A stretch of 64,000 nt of DNA from positions 5,146,001 through 5,210,000 of the forward strand of contig JACDQD010000103.1 in assembly GCA_019843655.1 (NCBI GenBank). Reading direction: 5' to 3'. Origin of the DNA: Lethocerus indicus (taxonomy: Eukaryota; Arthropoda; Insecta; Hemiptera; Belostomatidae). The notes below the pieces were generated by a model, which did not search any database, was not told the DNA's origin, and saw nothing but the letters and a program-made list of their open reading frames with translations. This document shows positions 38,601-51,070 of the stretch, in pieces. A program made the translations under genes and the position numbers. The first letter of the stretch is position 1. Every line of letters starts with the position of its first letter.

Positions 38601-40110
38601 GGCTGAAGTGTTAATGATCTTTATTGTCGTTAATTACCATTCGCAGGACGAGGAACATGTTTTCGCACGGTAGGGACGTTTTCTTACAATGTTTTGACCA
38701 CGTCGTCATCTTATTTAATTACAGTTAAGGAACAAATGAAAATTTCCAGGAGCAAGAACCGGTTTGTAATATACACTCATGAGCAGTTTTCCTTCTTGAG
38801 TTTGTGAAACATGGAGAAACAATAAAGGCCTAGGTTTATTATGTAGACCGTAAAGATTATAAGACCTGGTCTTCTGAACTCAGAGGTTTTCTAGCATGAC
38901 TTTCGCACGAATACGCACCACTATTGAAATGGAAAATTTTTGAGTTGTACACCTTACACCAGCCCTATCATCTTTCTTGTGAGTTCATTTTTTTCAGCGG
39001 GTCAGGAATGCTACGTGTTTTCAAAACCCTCTGATGTCAATACGACCCTCACCGCACGTAGTATACAAATCGAATGTTTTTAGTTCACCTTAAATGGGAA
39101 TCTTTCAGAAACTGTCTGCAATATGACGAATGTTGGATAGCGATTAAACTTTTAATACCGGGGTCTATGCCAACATCATGGCGATAAATGTAATAAAACA
39201 ATAAATAAAGACTATATCTATAATTTATAGCCATTTATAGTTTCTGGACCTCGTTTCTGGTTGAGACTCGGACGGGCAGGAATTCTAATCGGATGTAAGC
39301 TCGTCAAAGGTGGATTTGACGGTCCCTGCTCTTTTTTATTGTTCTATCCTAGACCGGTTTTGGCTCTAGGAACTCGGCTAGGTGGAATTCCGCCGGTGAA
39401 AGTCCCTGACGGAATGCAGAGACGTGCGCTGTCTTGTCTAGTGTTAGACCAAAGGCGTCTTTACTGACTGGGTTTTCGATGTTCCTGTTCCCCCTCAGCA
39501 TTGCAAGGGTAGGTTAGATCGGATATTATCAATCCGAGGAGACCTCCCTCCGCCCGAATATTCTACTTAGCCTATTTAAGGATGGACGCTAACCGGGATA
39601 TTATAATTTGTTTAATTTTTTCCCCCGTCAGCTTTCGCTGTTTTTTGGACGCCGTTGCGTGTCGCCGTACTTCCTCTGAATAGTTCGGAACCTTCTAGAA
39701 AGCGGCTATCTTCTTTTGGTCCATCCTGGTCATTCTAAGTCAACCTTTTTTCCTTTCAGAATGGAAGAAATCTGTTCTTATTTCGCCTCTCATTTAAACG
39801 ACACTCAAATATTTATTAACAAATATTGCATTCTATAATTCTTCATACTGAAAAATAGAAGATAGAAGAACTTATTGTCATAGGGGGAAAATGCCATTGA
39901 AAAAACCTCGTTTCCAAACCCATATTCATTATTGAAACAAAAATAATGGTAAGACATTTCTGTATTACTTCAGCGTTCAAACAGAACGCCGCTACGTTGC
40001 TATGAGAGGCCGAATAATCTTAACTAAAACCGCCATTTTTAAAAGTAACAAAACTCAATAAGCCGACATTGCCCTGGGAAGGAATAAGACATAGGCCGCT
40101 GTCTCATTCT
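32688..40110. other. non-coding
   Basis: No gene is supported. G+C-richer blocks occur at 33100-33520, 34590-34860, 36040-36240, 36480-36900, 38000-38200 and 39260-39730. The last differs from its flanks in texture and may be an old transposon, but I recognise no protein or termini. Short frames in these blocks are open on both strands. Confidence 0.45.
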
Positions 40111-40142
40111 ACTGATGAGAACCACCGCTGTTTTTCGAAACC
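40111..40142 (+). repeat. CTGATGAG...CGAAACC motif
   Basis: ACTGATGAGAACC is separated by a short spacer from TTTTTCGAAACC. It has the two conserved boxes of a hammerhead ribozyme (CUGAUGA and GAAA), but the intervening stem pairs poorly and the flanks do not form stems I and III, so it would be a decayed copy of the repeat motif also seen at 11615 and 28263. Confidence 0.4.
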
Positions 40143-40703
40143 ATAAATTTGAAATACAGTCGACCACAGGCATGGAATATAGGCGCCTGTAAGGGTGCGC
40201 ACGAAGAGAGATTGTAAGAGGTATCCGGCCCATACGTTTTATGGCTCGAATATAACTGAGATAAGACTCGAAATTGAATCCGCCCCTTTAGAGGCAAAAG
40301 AAAAGTTGGTCTGTATTTTTACTGACTATCGAAAGTCAGTTTCACTGACTCTGCCGTCCGTGAAATCTAACTTGGGGTCATTAGAATCTAAGAACTAAAA
40401 TAATTGTAATGTTACAATAATTAGAGCATAAGCTCAACTATTTGATGTTCTTCTATAGTATGACTGTTAAACGGAGGATTTGTTAAATTTTTTTTTGAGC
40501 TTCTCCTTCTGAATCTTTATTTCAAGGCATTATTGGTCCTAATTTTTTTAATAAAAATTAACATAAAATCACATGTGCGACTTCTGTTTCTTTTTCTGTT
40601 TGGCAGCTTGACACCATCACTTGCTTGGGAAACAACTTTCTTTTTTATTATAAGGCTCATGACTCCCCTCGATATCACTGTCGCACGAAAATGACGAAAA
40701 TCT

Positions 40704-40716
40704 GAAACCGGTCTAG
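40704..40716 (+). repeat. GAAACCGGTCTAG motif
   Basis: An exact 13-base match to the right half of the motif at 11615-11647, preceded by ATGACGAAAATCT. It lies about 560 bases from the related motif at 40111. Confidence 0.45.
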
Positions 40717-41429
40717 AATGAGGCAAAATGAAATCAGACACGAACAATCAATTCGGTGCACGGTGGCCAAACGAAACTTAAGCCTTCCAGGCAAAGTCGG
40801 ATTTTATTTTCATATGGAGATTTTTGAGGTCCGTTCGGTTTATGCAACGTTGTATGTCGCAATCGGGAAAGAAATAGGTTCGTCGAAATCTGCGACAGAC
40901 GAATTCCGAGGTGCTTTGTTTCGTACTGTACGAATTACATCATTTGCATCGACTGTGACTTATTATTTCATTCTGTATTGAAAAGCACAATTTAATTTGG
41001 TCATCGACCGTATCGCGCCCCAGCCGCTTTATAGCACTTCTCATATTTCTAACACTTATCTTGTCCCTAGTAATAATGAACAATAAGTGATTATTTATGT
41101 GATATTTTCGAAATACGTCTGATTGAATCTTTAATGTTAATACCCAAGCCTGTGGAACCAAAAAAATTACGGTTCGGCCAGGTCCCAGGTACTTCCAGGC
41201 GAATAGACATGTATCTGAAATAAATGTAATTGCACATTGAAATCTAATGTACGAAATTTAGGAGGATTAACGGGTTCGGGTTGAATCTGTAAGTTTTAAG
41301 AGCTAGAAAGGGGCGAGCACGGCGGGTCTGGAAATGGCATCGTGGTTGAGCGCGTTGTGGAGACAGACTCCTCTCCTCGGTCGGGTAAAAGTATGCCAGG
41401 GCGGGAGGGAGGAGCTTGGGGCCTCACGC

Positions 41430-41466
41430 TATAAGAGGCCGCCGGGACCTTGGCTTTGGCTTCAGT
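41430..41466 (+). promoter_or_regulatory. core promoter (TATA box and initiator) of the secreted-protein gene
   Basis: TATAAGAG at 41430-41437 is followed by an arthropod-type initiator TCAGT at 41462-41466, with the TATA box beginning 34 bases before the initiator A at 41464. That is close to the usual distance. About 83 bases of C-rich 5' untranslated sequence then lead to the ATG at 41547. The surrounding 250 bases are clearly G+C-richer than the flanks. All elements are visible; the assignment to the gene completed at 57483 depends on the splice model described for the two exons. Confidence 0.65.
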
Positions 41467-41546
41467 GCTGCTCCTCCTGCTCACAGCCGCTCCACTCACA
41501 CCAGCCTTGACACTGACACTGAGTCGGCCGCCGCCCTCCGCAAGTC

Positions 41547-41561
41547 ATGACCAACCTTCAC
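41547..41561 (+). CDS. exon 1 (coding part) of a secreted structural protein gene
   Basis: ATG ACC AAC CTT CAC is followed at once by a consensus donor, GTGAGT (41562-41567), leaving the frame in phase 0. It sits at the expected distance from a TATA box and initiator. A first coding exon of only a few residues placed before a signal-peptide exon is the usual structure of insect cuticle and other secreted structural protein genes. The phase fits exon 2 at 57483 exactly, giving the N-terminus MTNLH-VFASLLLVAVCLVC. No other acceptor in between was found to give a convincing continuation in this phase. The joining across 15.9 kb is inference; transcript data would decide it. Confidence 0.6.
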
Positions 41562-41580
41562 GTGAGTTCAATCAGTGCAT

Positions 41581-41630
41581 ACATAAATAATAACAGTGAC
41601 ATAAATAATAACAAAAAATAACAGTGACAA
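41581..41630 (+). repeat. short tandem repeat at the start of intron 1
   Basis: The unit ACATAAATAATAACAGTG is repeated about two and a half times with slippage, directly after the donor site. Confidence 0.7.
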
Positions 41631-43748
41631 CTACCAGTGACCTCCCCATAGATTTAGTTCGGGCTAAATTCAGCGACGAACTGTGATACATTATTCTAAT
41701 CTAAGCCAAATCGGAATCATAAACGTAACGGAAAATAATTTATTTCAATTGATAAACCGATTTATGTGATTCAATTTGACACTCAAGAATTGAAAATTTC
41801 AGTTGAATTAGTCTGACATAAAATACAAATGTTTCGGTACAATACTTTAATATCTATAAAAATAAATATGATAAAAATCCTCGGCTTTGTTAGTAAAACT
41901 AAAGAGGATATATCCCCGTAGAATTTTTTAAATATAAATAATATTAATTAGCAGTCACCCGGACGCCTGGATTTATATTTATGGTTAGTAAAATGAAAAA
42001 TGTAAGGAAATAGTGATGAGCCTTAAATTGCCTCCCGGATCCTCCCTATCACTTCCCCGGATCACGATTTGAATTATTGGAAAATCTAATTCCAAGGACG
42101 TCAACCGAGTCGAACTTAATGTTGACCTTATCTGCATTGCATGAAAGTAAAACGAACCAAGTTCGTAGGCCTCAGGTTTCATTAATATATATTAGTAAAA
42201 TATTTTAATTTTTACGAACATTTTATTTTTTTTCTATATTACTAATATTTTGTAAACATTCATAGGGTAACATTTACACAGGAATTATAACATCGTAATA
42301 ATTTTCATTAACTTCACTATTAACCACTATAATCTTAGGCGAAAATGAGAGAATGTTTAATTGATTAGCATATCTGTGTTAGTGATATACATATACACGT
42401 CATATACATTAACTCGTTTTGTAGCCATAAGTGTTTACCGAATGTGCGTGAATAAATGCCTCAATGTTGGTAGAATGGTAAACACCCAGAAATTTTAAAT
42501 TGATGAGTTTTAATCTATTTAATAACATAAATTCATCATTCATATTAATGTATGTATGTGTAAATTGTAAGTAAAATTGATAATAGTAATTAATAATAGA
42601 AAAATTATTACTATTCCATGAAATAGTCTTATAAAGGTCGCTTGTCATACCGGAATGCTTCCAGACAACAGTACGGAAATAGTGCTCCCCATTGTGGTAT
42701 GTCGATGAATTTCCTTTTTCCCATAATTACGTAGCGCCGACGGGGAAACACCTCCACAACGAATCTACGGCGGTTTGCCCCCAATAAATGCCTATTATCA
42801 CGAACAATAACGAGCCCTCTTTTGCATTCCTAGTCTATTTCTCACTTCTCGTCATTGTATTTCATAAAAGGTTAATGTTCTTTATAATCTAGCAATAATA
42901 AAAATCCATATGCATATTTTCGTTACCCAATAATTTATCGGACTCGATATTTAAATTCACCTCATGAATTAGCTTGATCATCATTTTTGTCAATCGTAAC
43001 TCCAGCTTAGAATTCCTTGCCATCGTTGTGAACTCTGGTCGGCATCGAGTTCCTTAAATATCAATAGTCATCACAAGCTATGATTATTATGATATTATGA
43101 ATTATGATATTATAATTTCGTCAATACGTGGAAAGGTTGATATTATTATGAATAGTAGGTCTATTCTGTTTTCCAATGAAACCATTTGACGTCTGAAAGA
43201 ACTCATTTTGTGCTGTAATAAGATATAAAATACCAACGGAATTTCGATCATTTAAATTTATTTGAGTCATTATTCATTTTGTTTATATTAATTTCCGATA
43301 TAATATACATTAAGGTACTAAGATACTGGTTTTTAGCCATTCGGGCTTATTGTCTTATTTTCATTATAATTAGAGACAGTTTCGAATTTCCGTTTAAATT
43401 GTCCTGCCCCTCTTTTTTCCTTTTAGAAATATAAAGGAAAATTCTTTATATAAATTGCTTAGAAGCTAAAATTAATTCAGAAGATCTGTATTTGATTTGA
43501 ACCTAATTATGACGTTCATAATAATTTTTATAACCAATCGATCATTAAATATTCTGTCGTGTTTATTATAGAAAGGAGTGGTGACTCGTAGATATTTCCT
43601 TGTCTCAGATTCCTGCGCACTCTCTCTCTAGTAGGTCGAGAACAGAGGCCGCTATTTCGGATGGGAACGAATATCATTTAGTCATCCAAAAATGTTGTTG
43701 TAGGTCAAATTCCATCTAGTTTCATTTGACCCACCTTCGCCGGGCCTC

Positions 43749-43802
43749 ATCTCTCTCCTTCTCTCTTTCTTACCTCTACCTCTCTCTCGCTCTCTCTCTC
43801 TG
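43749..43802 (+). repeat. CT-rich low-complexity tract
   Basis: About 54 bases of imperfect CT repeat; on the minus strand this is a GAGA-type tract. It lies in intron 1, so it could be a GAGA-factor site or simple low-complexity DNA. Confidence 0.8.
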
Positions 43803-44689
43803 CCCATCCAAAGTTTTATCAGTTTCGGTTGCGCTAACACAGTCAATGATTCGGCTCGTCGGAAATTCGGAATGACATTCCTGATCCTATAACGAATTTC
43901 CACTTTCATAAGTCCTAGTCGGCACAAGTCCTAGTACAAGAGCTAGTCGGAAAATATTTATCCGCATATTTTCAGTCCAATTCATTATATTTATAATTAC
44001 TTAATAAGCTAATAATCTCAAAACCGCTTAACCCAAGAACAGAAGATCACTGAAGTGACGGTTTTCACATAATTTAAGACCATGACCATTAGGAAATATA
44101 TTCTCTAGTTTTTTCATTCAGTCATCCAAGTCAGGACGAATAATGTAACCTAAATAAATTATAGGTTTGCTGTAGACAAGTTAAATTTAATAAATTTGAA
44201 TTTCGAAGACTAAAACTTGCTTATTTACTTTTGATACTTTTCAGGTTCTTTAGTTAGACTGCGCACCGTGAGAAATAGGAACAAGTACGCATTCTTCAAC
44301 GTCCGTAAAGGCTCGAGTTATTCTTTCTATTTTTACTCGTTGAACATAATAGAAGCGGCTGCAACTGGAGGGTGACGGTTTTTCTGAACTAATGGGGATC
44401 ATTACTGAACGAACCTATTAGGACCGCTTTGTGCCATACATTCGGCCGGTTATTAATAGAAGTGATTTAAATGGGACATAAAGAACCTATATGTCTCCGT
44501 TACACGACTAATTGTGTCAATTGAACAATATCCTTCGGTTATCAAGTCCTGAATACACATGCACGCACTCCATAGTCTTTTAAACAGTATCACTGACTAC
44601 CAGTTCGAAGATACATCAGCAGCATATAGCTTATTATGTGGTTATTTTTAATAAATCTGTTAATTCGGGTATAATTTTTTATTTTATTG

Positions 44690-44700
44690 AAATTTAATGT
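44690..44700. repeat. left target-site duplication of Jockey fragment
   Basis: AAATTTAATGT, identical to 45276-45286, lies next to the poly(A) end (poly(T) on the plus strand) of the retrotransposon fragment. Confidence 0.85.
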
Positions 44701-45275
44701 TTTTTTTTTTTTAACTGTTTTATTTTTGCACAATCAACCTATACAGTTATTGGTGCAATTGATACATGTATTTATTTCGGCGTGTTAGTCACGACAAAGA
44801 AACCACCCAATGATGGCGCTTTTGACATGTTTTAACATGTGAGGTGATCTCTGGGCCAGTGGCGTTTAAGCCGTCGTGGTGGGGATAGTGGATGGGTGGA
44901 AGAAGAAAGGGACTGAACGAGTGGGTTTGGATGTGGGGAGGCGGGAGTGGAATTTAAGGAAGCGTGATTTTGCGACTTCGTCGACTGTTGGTATGTTGAG
45001 GTCATTATGGATTGTTTGGTTAGAAACATACCAGGGAGCATTAAGGATGGTACGAAGGACTTTTGATTGGAATCTCTGGATGCGGGCGATGTTGGATTTC
45101 TTAGCGGAACCCCATAGCTCTATTCCGTAAGTCCATGTCGGTTTTAAAATGGTTTTGTATATTGTAAGTTTGTTGTCTACTGTCAGTTTTGATGTCTTTT
45201 TCAATAGAGGTCTCAGCAGTCCAAATTTGCGGTTAAGGTCTGTTCTTTTGAGACGCGTATGGGGGTTCCACGTGT
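44701..45275 (-). mobile_element. 5'-truncated Jockey-clade non-LTR retrotransposon
   Basis: A 575-base insertion on the minus strand ends in a poly(A) tail (12 T at 44701-44712 on the plus strand), preceded by a short 3' untranslated region and the C-terminal part of a reverse-transcriptase protein. It is flanked by a perfect 11-bp duplication, AAATTTAATGT. The 5' truncation, tail and duplication are the hallmarks of target-primed reverse transcription. The conserved protein text after the polymerase core (TWNPHTRLKRTDLN, then ILKPTWTYGIELWG, then RTILNAPWYVSN) is characteristic of Jockey elements. It is a dead copy: only the end of the protein remains and it has a frameshift. The exact duplication and good protein conservation suggest a fairly recent insertion. 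Confidence 0.93.
44832..45273 (-). pseudogene. C-terminal fragment of Jockey ORF2 reverse transcriptase, frameshifted
   Basis: From the truncation point at about 45273 the frame reads the region downstream of the polymerase active site, as conserved in Jockey elements, and remains open to 44866. Around 44935-44941 (CTCCCCAC on the minus strand) the family pattern moves to another frame, which continues PHPNPLVQSL and ends RRLKRHWPRDHLTC at the stop at 44832-44834. One missing base in the C run would explain this. The endonuclease and catalytic motifs of the polymerase are absent, so the fragment cannot be active. Plus-strand frames over it, such as 44876-45130, are antisense shadows. Confidence 0.9.
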
Positions 45276-45286
45276 AAATTTAATGT
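45276..45286. repeat. right target-site duplication of Jockey fragment
   Basis: AAATTTAATGT, the exact partner of 44690-44700, lies at the truncated 5' end of the element. Confidence 0.85.
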
Positions 45287-47209
45287 AATAGTAATATTTT
45301 ATTTTGTTATAATTATCGATTTATAACATTATACATTTAATCTTGTGGTTTTACTTCGGATTTGTGTTGGCCCGGTTTAGAGGCAGGTACGCGAGGCCGT
45401 TGCCGTTGTCTGCAGTGCATTCTGCACTGTCACTGCACTGTCACGAGAAGCTATCATCAGCGACTGTTGTGTCCTTACGGTGGGACACGGACGGGAACGG
45501 TTTGAAAGCCAGTGAAATGGCTCCGGTGGCGATAAACGAGTGAAAGGGCCGCCAACCAATGGATCTCCCGAACGGATTTATTGCATATGAATTAAGGCTA
45601 ACACGATGCACTCGCCACTTCTTGCGGATGACTAGCATCAATCTTCTGTTTGTCCTTTGGTACAGAAATGTACATTGTCGTACAAGAATAAGTATTATTC
45701 GACATTGTCACAGATCTCATTCGTACTCTTTATCTTGTATCTATGAAGATATACCTAACGCAGATATTTCTATATTGATTAATTCAGACATAGTTCAGCA
45801 AAACCGAATCCTTTTGTTTGGGGTCCTCAAACCTATAAATTTAATTTAGAACATTGTCCATTAATTAAATGAATAAATATATAATCCCACGAATGTAGTA
45901 TCGCCACTTATTATTGATGTAAAACCATCATTATTGTGCTAGATTACCTGGGAAAATATAATTTCCGAAACGAATAAAAGTTTGGTGGGAATTTGAATTA
46001 CATGTCAGATAAAAATCTTTCAGGGTGAAGAAATAAAGAGAAACAATGCCATGTTGACAGAGGCTCTTAGAAGCTGTGAGACGGAATGGGCGTGGCACGT
46101 ACCGTTACAAGCCCAGGAAAGTTGGAGATTTAACGGTGAATCTTCCGATCCCATTCACTTCTATGGCGGCTGAGGCCACTTAATTGCCCCCCTAAGTGGT
46201 CATTAATCAAAACGCGGCTCTCCCGTAAGGGAAACCGTTGCAAACGTATTACCCCAGCTGCGGCATCTCGTAGCTGGCAATAGACGGGTCCTCTAAATAC
46301 TTTCTAATGCTAATCTTCACCCGCTCGAAATTCTCTGCCGCCTGTCTCTCAGTGACCTCGGCTTTGGTAGGCAACCTCGCCGTAATCCTACTCCTGACTA
46401 CTTGTGCCCGTTGTGAGTTATGCATCTCTCGAAGGGAAACCGGCCCAGGGCAACCGAACGTTTGTCAAAAAAACAACTATCCATATTGGAGGTCAAGAAT
46501 CATAAGAATTCGGGACATGGTCTCGAAAAAATTTTGAATCTGTTTATTCACGCTGACAAAATTGCCAAGCCCATACGTTTACTCGGAACCGGAGGTATAA
46601 TACTCTATCTAATACTATAATGCCGCCATTCTCTTTCTTCGTTTTATTGTATAATAATTATCTCTAGAGAAATGAAATTTGGGAGTATTCTCGCCTCTAC
46701 CCTTTATGGATCTGCAAGTCCAGTAAATGCAACTGCATTTAGGAGCAGATATTGATGATGTGCGGGGTAATTTTGACGATTTTGATTGAAATTTATCATT
46801 TATATTCCAAATACTCGCAATTTTTCGAACATCCCGCATTTACATACGAACAACCATATCTTAATATATTAAATGTATCTTAACAAAAATCATCTACTGC
46901 CATATTTATGTTTGCATGTGTATGCATGTTAAATCAATCAAATTAAAATGCCCTTATATCTGGTGTAAGTTTTTAAATACGCCGGGATTACTGTACTGGT
47001 TAAGGTGTGAAAACCGTGTTCAGATTTTTCCTCTAAAATTGTATTTTATCTAATGAAGTCTAAGAACTGGGACTGAATATTTTTCATGACTCTGCGAATC
47101 GAGATTTGTGGGTGAGTGGGCGGCTCCCAGTTCACCGGCGGGTGACATTCGTTAGTAACATTTATCGGTCGGCCGAGAAAGCACATCATAATTGAGATCT
47201 GCGCGTTGG

Positions 47210-47235
47210 GGAGAGAGAGAGAGAAAGAGAGAGAG
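47210..47235. repeat. GA-rich tract
   Basis: A 26-base GAGAGA tract with one AAA interruption; it could serve as a GAGA-factor site within intron 1. Confidence 0.75.
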
Positions 47236-48984
47236 TCACTTGCCTATTTTCGTCTTTATAATAATGGGCTTTTGCCCTCCGCCTAGTCGTCTTCATCTAC
47301 CTGGAGCTTTCTAGTCTGACCGCCTACACGTACCCCATAACACCGCTTAACGAGCTCCTTATCGTAACGGTAGATTCAAATTGTGCATTAAATCTCTCAG
47401 GCCTACCGTCTATTCTCTGTTGTCCTCAGTCCAACTGCATTTGAAGGGGGAAGTCTCTACCAGTTTTAATTAGTCTTTTCTAATAATCTTAATTATATTA
47501 TTATCTAATTATAGAATATATTAATTATAGAATTATCTAATAATTCTTAATTTCTTCAAATACCATCAGATTACGAAATGCAAGCTTCAGAACTTATTTC
47601 TTAGACTTGCATCTAAGAGGACTTAAAAATGAAAGTGACAAATTCTAAATCCATTAAAAATAGTCGAAACCGGAGATTAATGGAAAATTTAAAAAGACTT
47701 TACTTAGTTTAATATATAGGCGAACATGAGTCTTAAACTTCGAATTTCATCTGGAATTCTGACGAATGTTCTTGGCCACACCTGGCGACATTTAATAAAT
47801 CGCGTGGACAAAATAAATAAATTCAGAATACTCTAATAATCAGCCGCTTGACTCTTTTTAATTGGATCCCGCTAATGCGGAGTTTATAAGATTTGATCTT
47901 TAGCCAGAAATTAAATTGTTCGAAATATTTTAATTTCAAAATTAGAATCTGCCGCTGAACCATTTGGTTTACATATTTCATTATAGACAGAGGTATATCA
48001 TAACGTTTTTACTATGTCGTTTGCTATCCTGAAATGATTATTACCTTATAAATACGATTTGATTCTTACTAGAAACAAAACAAAATTTTAAGCTAAAATA
48101 GTCTATCCACTGGACAACACGGGCCATTAATAGCTTTAGGCTCGTCAAGGTCCATTTTTAAAATTATTATTCGATTTAGTCTTATTGAAAATACGGTAAT
48201 TTATATTATAGTACATTAATGTTTAGCGCACTATAAATTACTAAAATGACGATTGATACTTTAAATTTAACATTTTAAAACTATTTTAGTTAAAAATATA
48301 TGCAAAATACAACTTTTAGAAAACGTATTTATTACATATATTTCACATTCCTTGATCCAACTCACTGACTCATTAATTCAAACTGCATACATAATTTATG
48401 CCTTTTCGGCCGTGGTTGCCTACGCCCTAATTATTAAGAATCGACGCGAACGGAGTTAACCGAAAGGACGTGTACAATTATTTCGGGATCATACATCATA
48501 TATAAATATAATATGCGTATAAATATTAATGTTTAACGCACGAGCTGAATTTCGAAGGCTCTTCGGTAGGTCGACTAACGCAGAGAGGTCGACTTCGCCG
48601 CTCTGTGCGCCCGGTCGGGTCGACGCTCCCGGGAATATTTTCGGTCCATTTTCCAGGGCAGACTTAATCACCGTTCTACTGTTAGTTCTAGCGGGTTTCC
48701 AGTAGGCTGGCTAGTTGTGGGTATTCTCAATGTTTATAATGGGCCGGCTAATTGCCCCGAGCAGGAGGGGGCCGCTGGGGTTCGCTGCCAGCTAAGTCGA
48801 GCCAAAACGCGGGCATGCGACTAGCTCCCTTAACAAAGAAACCTCTCTATTGCGTTTGGAATTCTAAACACGGTTCTATTTTTTTCTGAAATACAAGTTT
48901 ACCGGATACAGATACTGTTACTTGACTAGCTACTGTTAATTTAAAAGGTGTCGTCCCGGGATGGTACTTGTACTGATAAATAAA

Positions 48985-48989
<5 letters not shown>

Positions 48990-49026
<37 letters not shown>
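48990..49026. repeat. (TA)n microsatellite
   Basis: About 36 bases of uninterrupted alternating A and T. Confidence 0.97.
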
Positions 49027-49031
<5 letters not shown>

Positions 49032-51070
49032 ATATATTCAAGTTGAATAGGGAATAAACCTCCGTACTGGAACGACTCTTCAGCACCTACTGCACGATGT
49101 TCAGGCATAGTATTACGGGATCTTACCGGAGGTTAGATCGTCAAAATTCGAATAGTGGTCGCTGAAACTTCCGCTCGTTCACGAGTAAGTATCTAATTAT
49201 AGATTGTTAGTAAATACAAACAGGTATCGGCTTGAACGGGAAGCGAGGAGGATGGGGCCCCTTTGAGCCCGGGCCACGTGGCCGGTCGGGGGTTAAAGTC
49301 ACGCTCCGTTTAGTTCCTATTCCTGTCCGCCCACAAACGGGGACCGTAGTTTATTTTTCTCTTCGCGCTCCTCATCCGTTTCTTTCCTTCCCCCGTACCC
49401 TCCCAGTCGCTTCGGCGACCGAGTACTAACCCGGTCATTCGGGAGTAGAGAAAGCCGGAAACCGCCAGGTGCTAAATGCAGTTTTAACCTTTTTCGATCT
49501 CAGCGTGAAATCGGTATCGAAAAGATAATCGGAAAATCGACCGCAGACCGAAATACTCCAACCCACTCTGCCGAGTTCATTTTCTCATTTCTTCAAGATT
49601 GAGCATAGGAGGTGAATTTCATAATCCAAGAAACTTTACCCTCACTGAATCGAACACTGTATCTTGATTTAAGAAAGATTTATAGGAACTTCAATTATTA
49701 GATTGCGTTCTGCTATAGAAGTGAATTTTGTATGGAAATTATTTGTGAGGAATCAATTTGAATATTTTCATCCGATATTTTTTCGTCCTGACGCGATCGA
49801 GTTTGCTTTGTCGAGTATTGTGATAGCCTTGTAACCGCCTCGAAGAATCCGTTGCCGGTACTGGGGCCGGGAGTTCACGGGTTTTTCGGTGGCGGCGGCC
49901 CCCCGACATCTGGGTCAGGGTCTACGAGATTCCAGCAGGGCCGGCCCCGGGGCGACCGGTTCTGAACAACGGTAACGCAGCCGAGAAGCCGAGGGGGACC
50001 CCTCCCCCTTCTCTCGCGGCGTCTTATTGTCCGAGATGCCCTGTACTTGTAACCCGCAATAAGCACCGACCCCGCACTTAGAGGAAATGCTTTATTTGTT
50101 CCCGAGTTCACCTACGTAAAGCGCCAAAATTGATCCAAATCATAATTCGTTCGGGGGCACGCTATTTGACACTATTGATGACAAACCAAATATATACGCA
50201 TAAAAGAATTGTCGCGGAGTTGGAATAGAATGAAATTCAACGAGTTAGATACTGCAAAGTCCAGATAACTGACAAAATTTTCGTGCAATGACAAATTCGT
50301 ATTAGGAATTCACTGTACAACAAGAAAATTGAATTGATAATATGTCATTTAACAACAGTATCATATGTAAACAAATCTTGCACTAATAGGATTTAGAAAA
50401 ATCAGCTCCTAAATTTTCTATTGGGTCTAATATTATGGTCCATACAATGATGGGAATGAAGGGAATATTCCTGATTCCAGGAATATTTCTGAATAAGCAG
50501 TTATTGACCCTCAGGAAGGATTCGAGTTGCTTTTACCGCAGCCACTTGCGGATGACTCACCTTCGGTATCTTTTCAATCCGTTAGTTTGATGAGGAGTCG
50601 GTCTGAAGAGTTCGGCGCGTGCATTCTATCCGAGTCCTTACGACTCGGCTTAGTAAATTAATAACTTCCCCCAGGGGGCCTACATAAAGTGAAATTATCG
50701 CGATGAAAAGCCCTCGTCGGTTCATTTGGGTCACCGGCCGCCAGTTGAAACTCGGTGAAACAATGGTTTGAAATAGAGCGGCCGTTCACTGGCGCGCGTT
50801 AAAGAGGGCCGCGGATCTTCAACCTTTTCTATTTCTCCCTTGTTTAATTAAGACTGCAGTATATATACTAGAAGTACTTTCTTCGCACTAGACTCCTGAT
50901 TGGGAGCCGCTTTGAAGATCTTTATTTGTAATCAATACAAACTGTTCAGGTTCGGAGTGAAATCGGTATAATAAATTTATCACATTTACCTGGGGCTGGA
51001 CGACATCGGATCCCTACTATACTCTGAGGCACATAAGGTTAAATGTCACCCAACGAATGATTTTTGTGAA

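Noticed and set aside
40111..40175. CTGATGAG ... CGAAACC ... GTC as an active hammerhead ribozyme
   Set aside because: Both conserved boxes are present, but stem II is mostly unpaired, stem III would have two pairs and stem I none. Kept only as a decayed repeat motif.
44876..45130. 84-codon plus-strand frame
   Set aside because: It is antisense to the Jockey reverse-transcriptase fragment.
47460..47560. Apparent tandem repeat of TAATTATAGAATTATCTAATAA words
   Set aside because: Imperfect low-complexity A+T sequence; no regular unit or spacer, so neither a satellite nor a CRISPR-like array.
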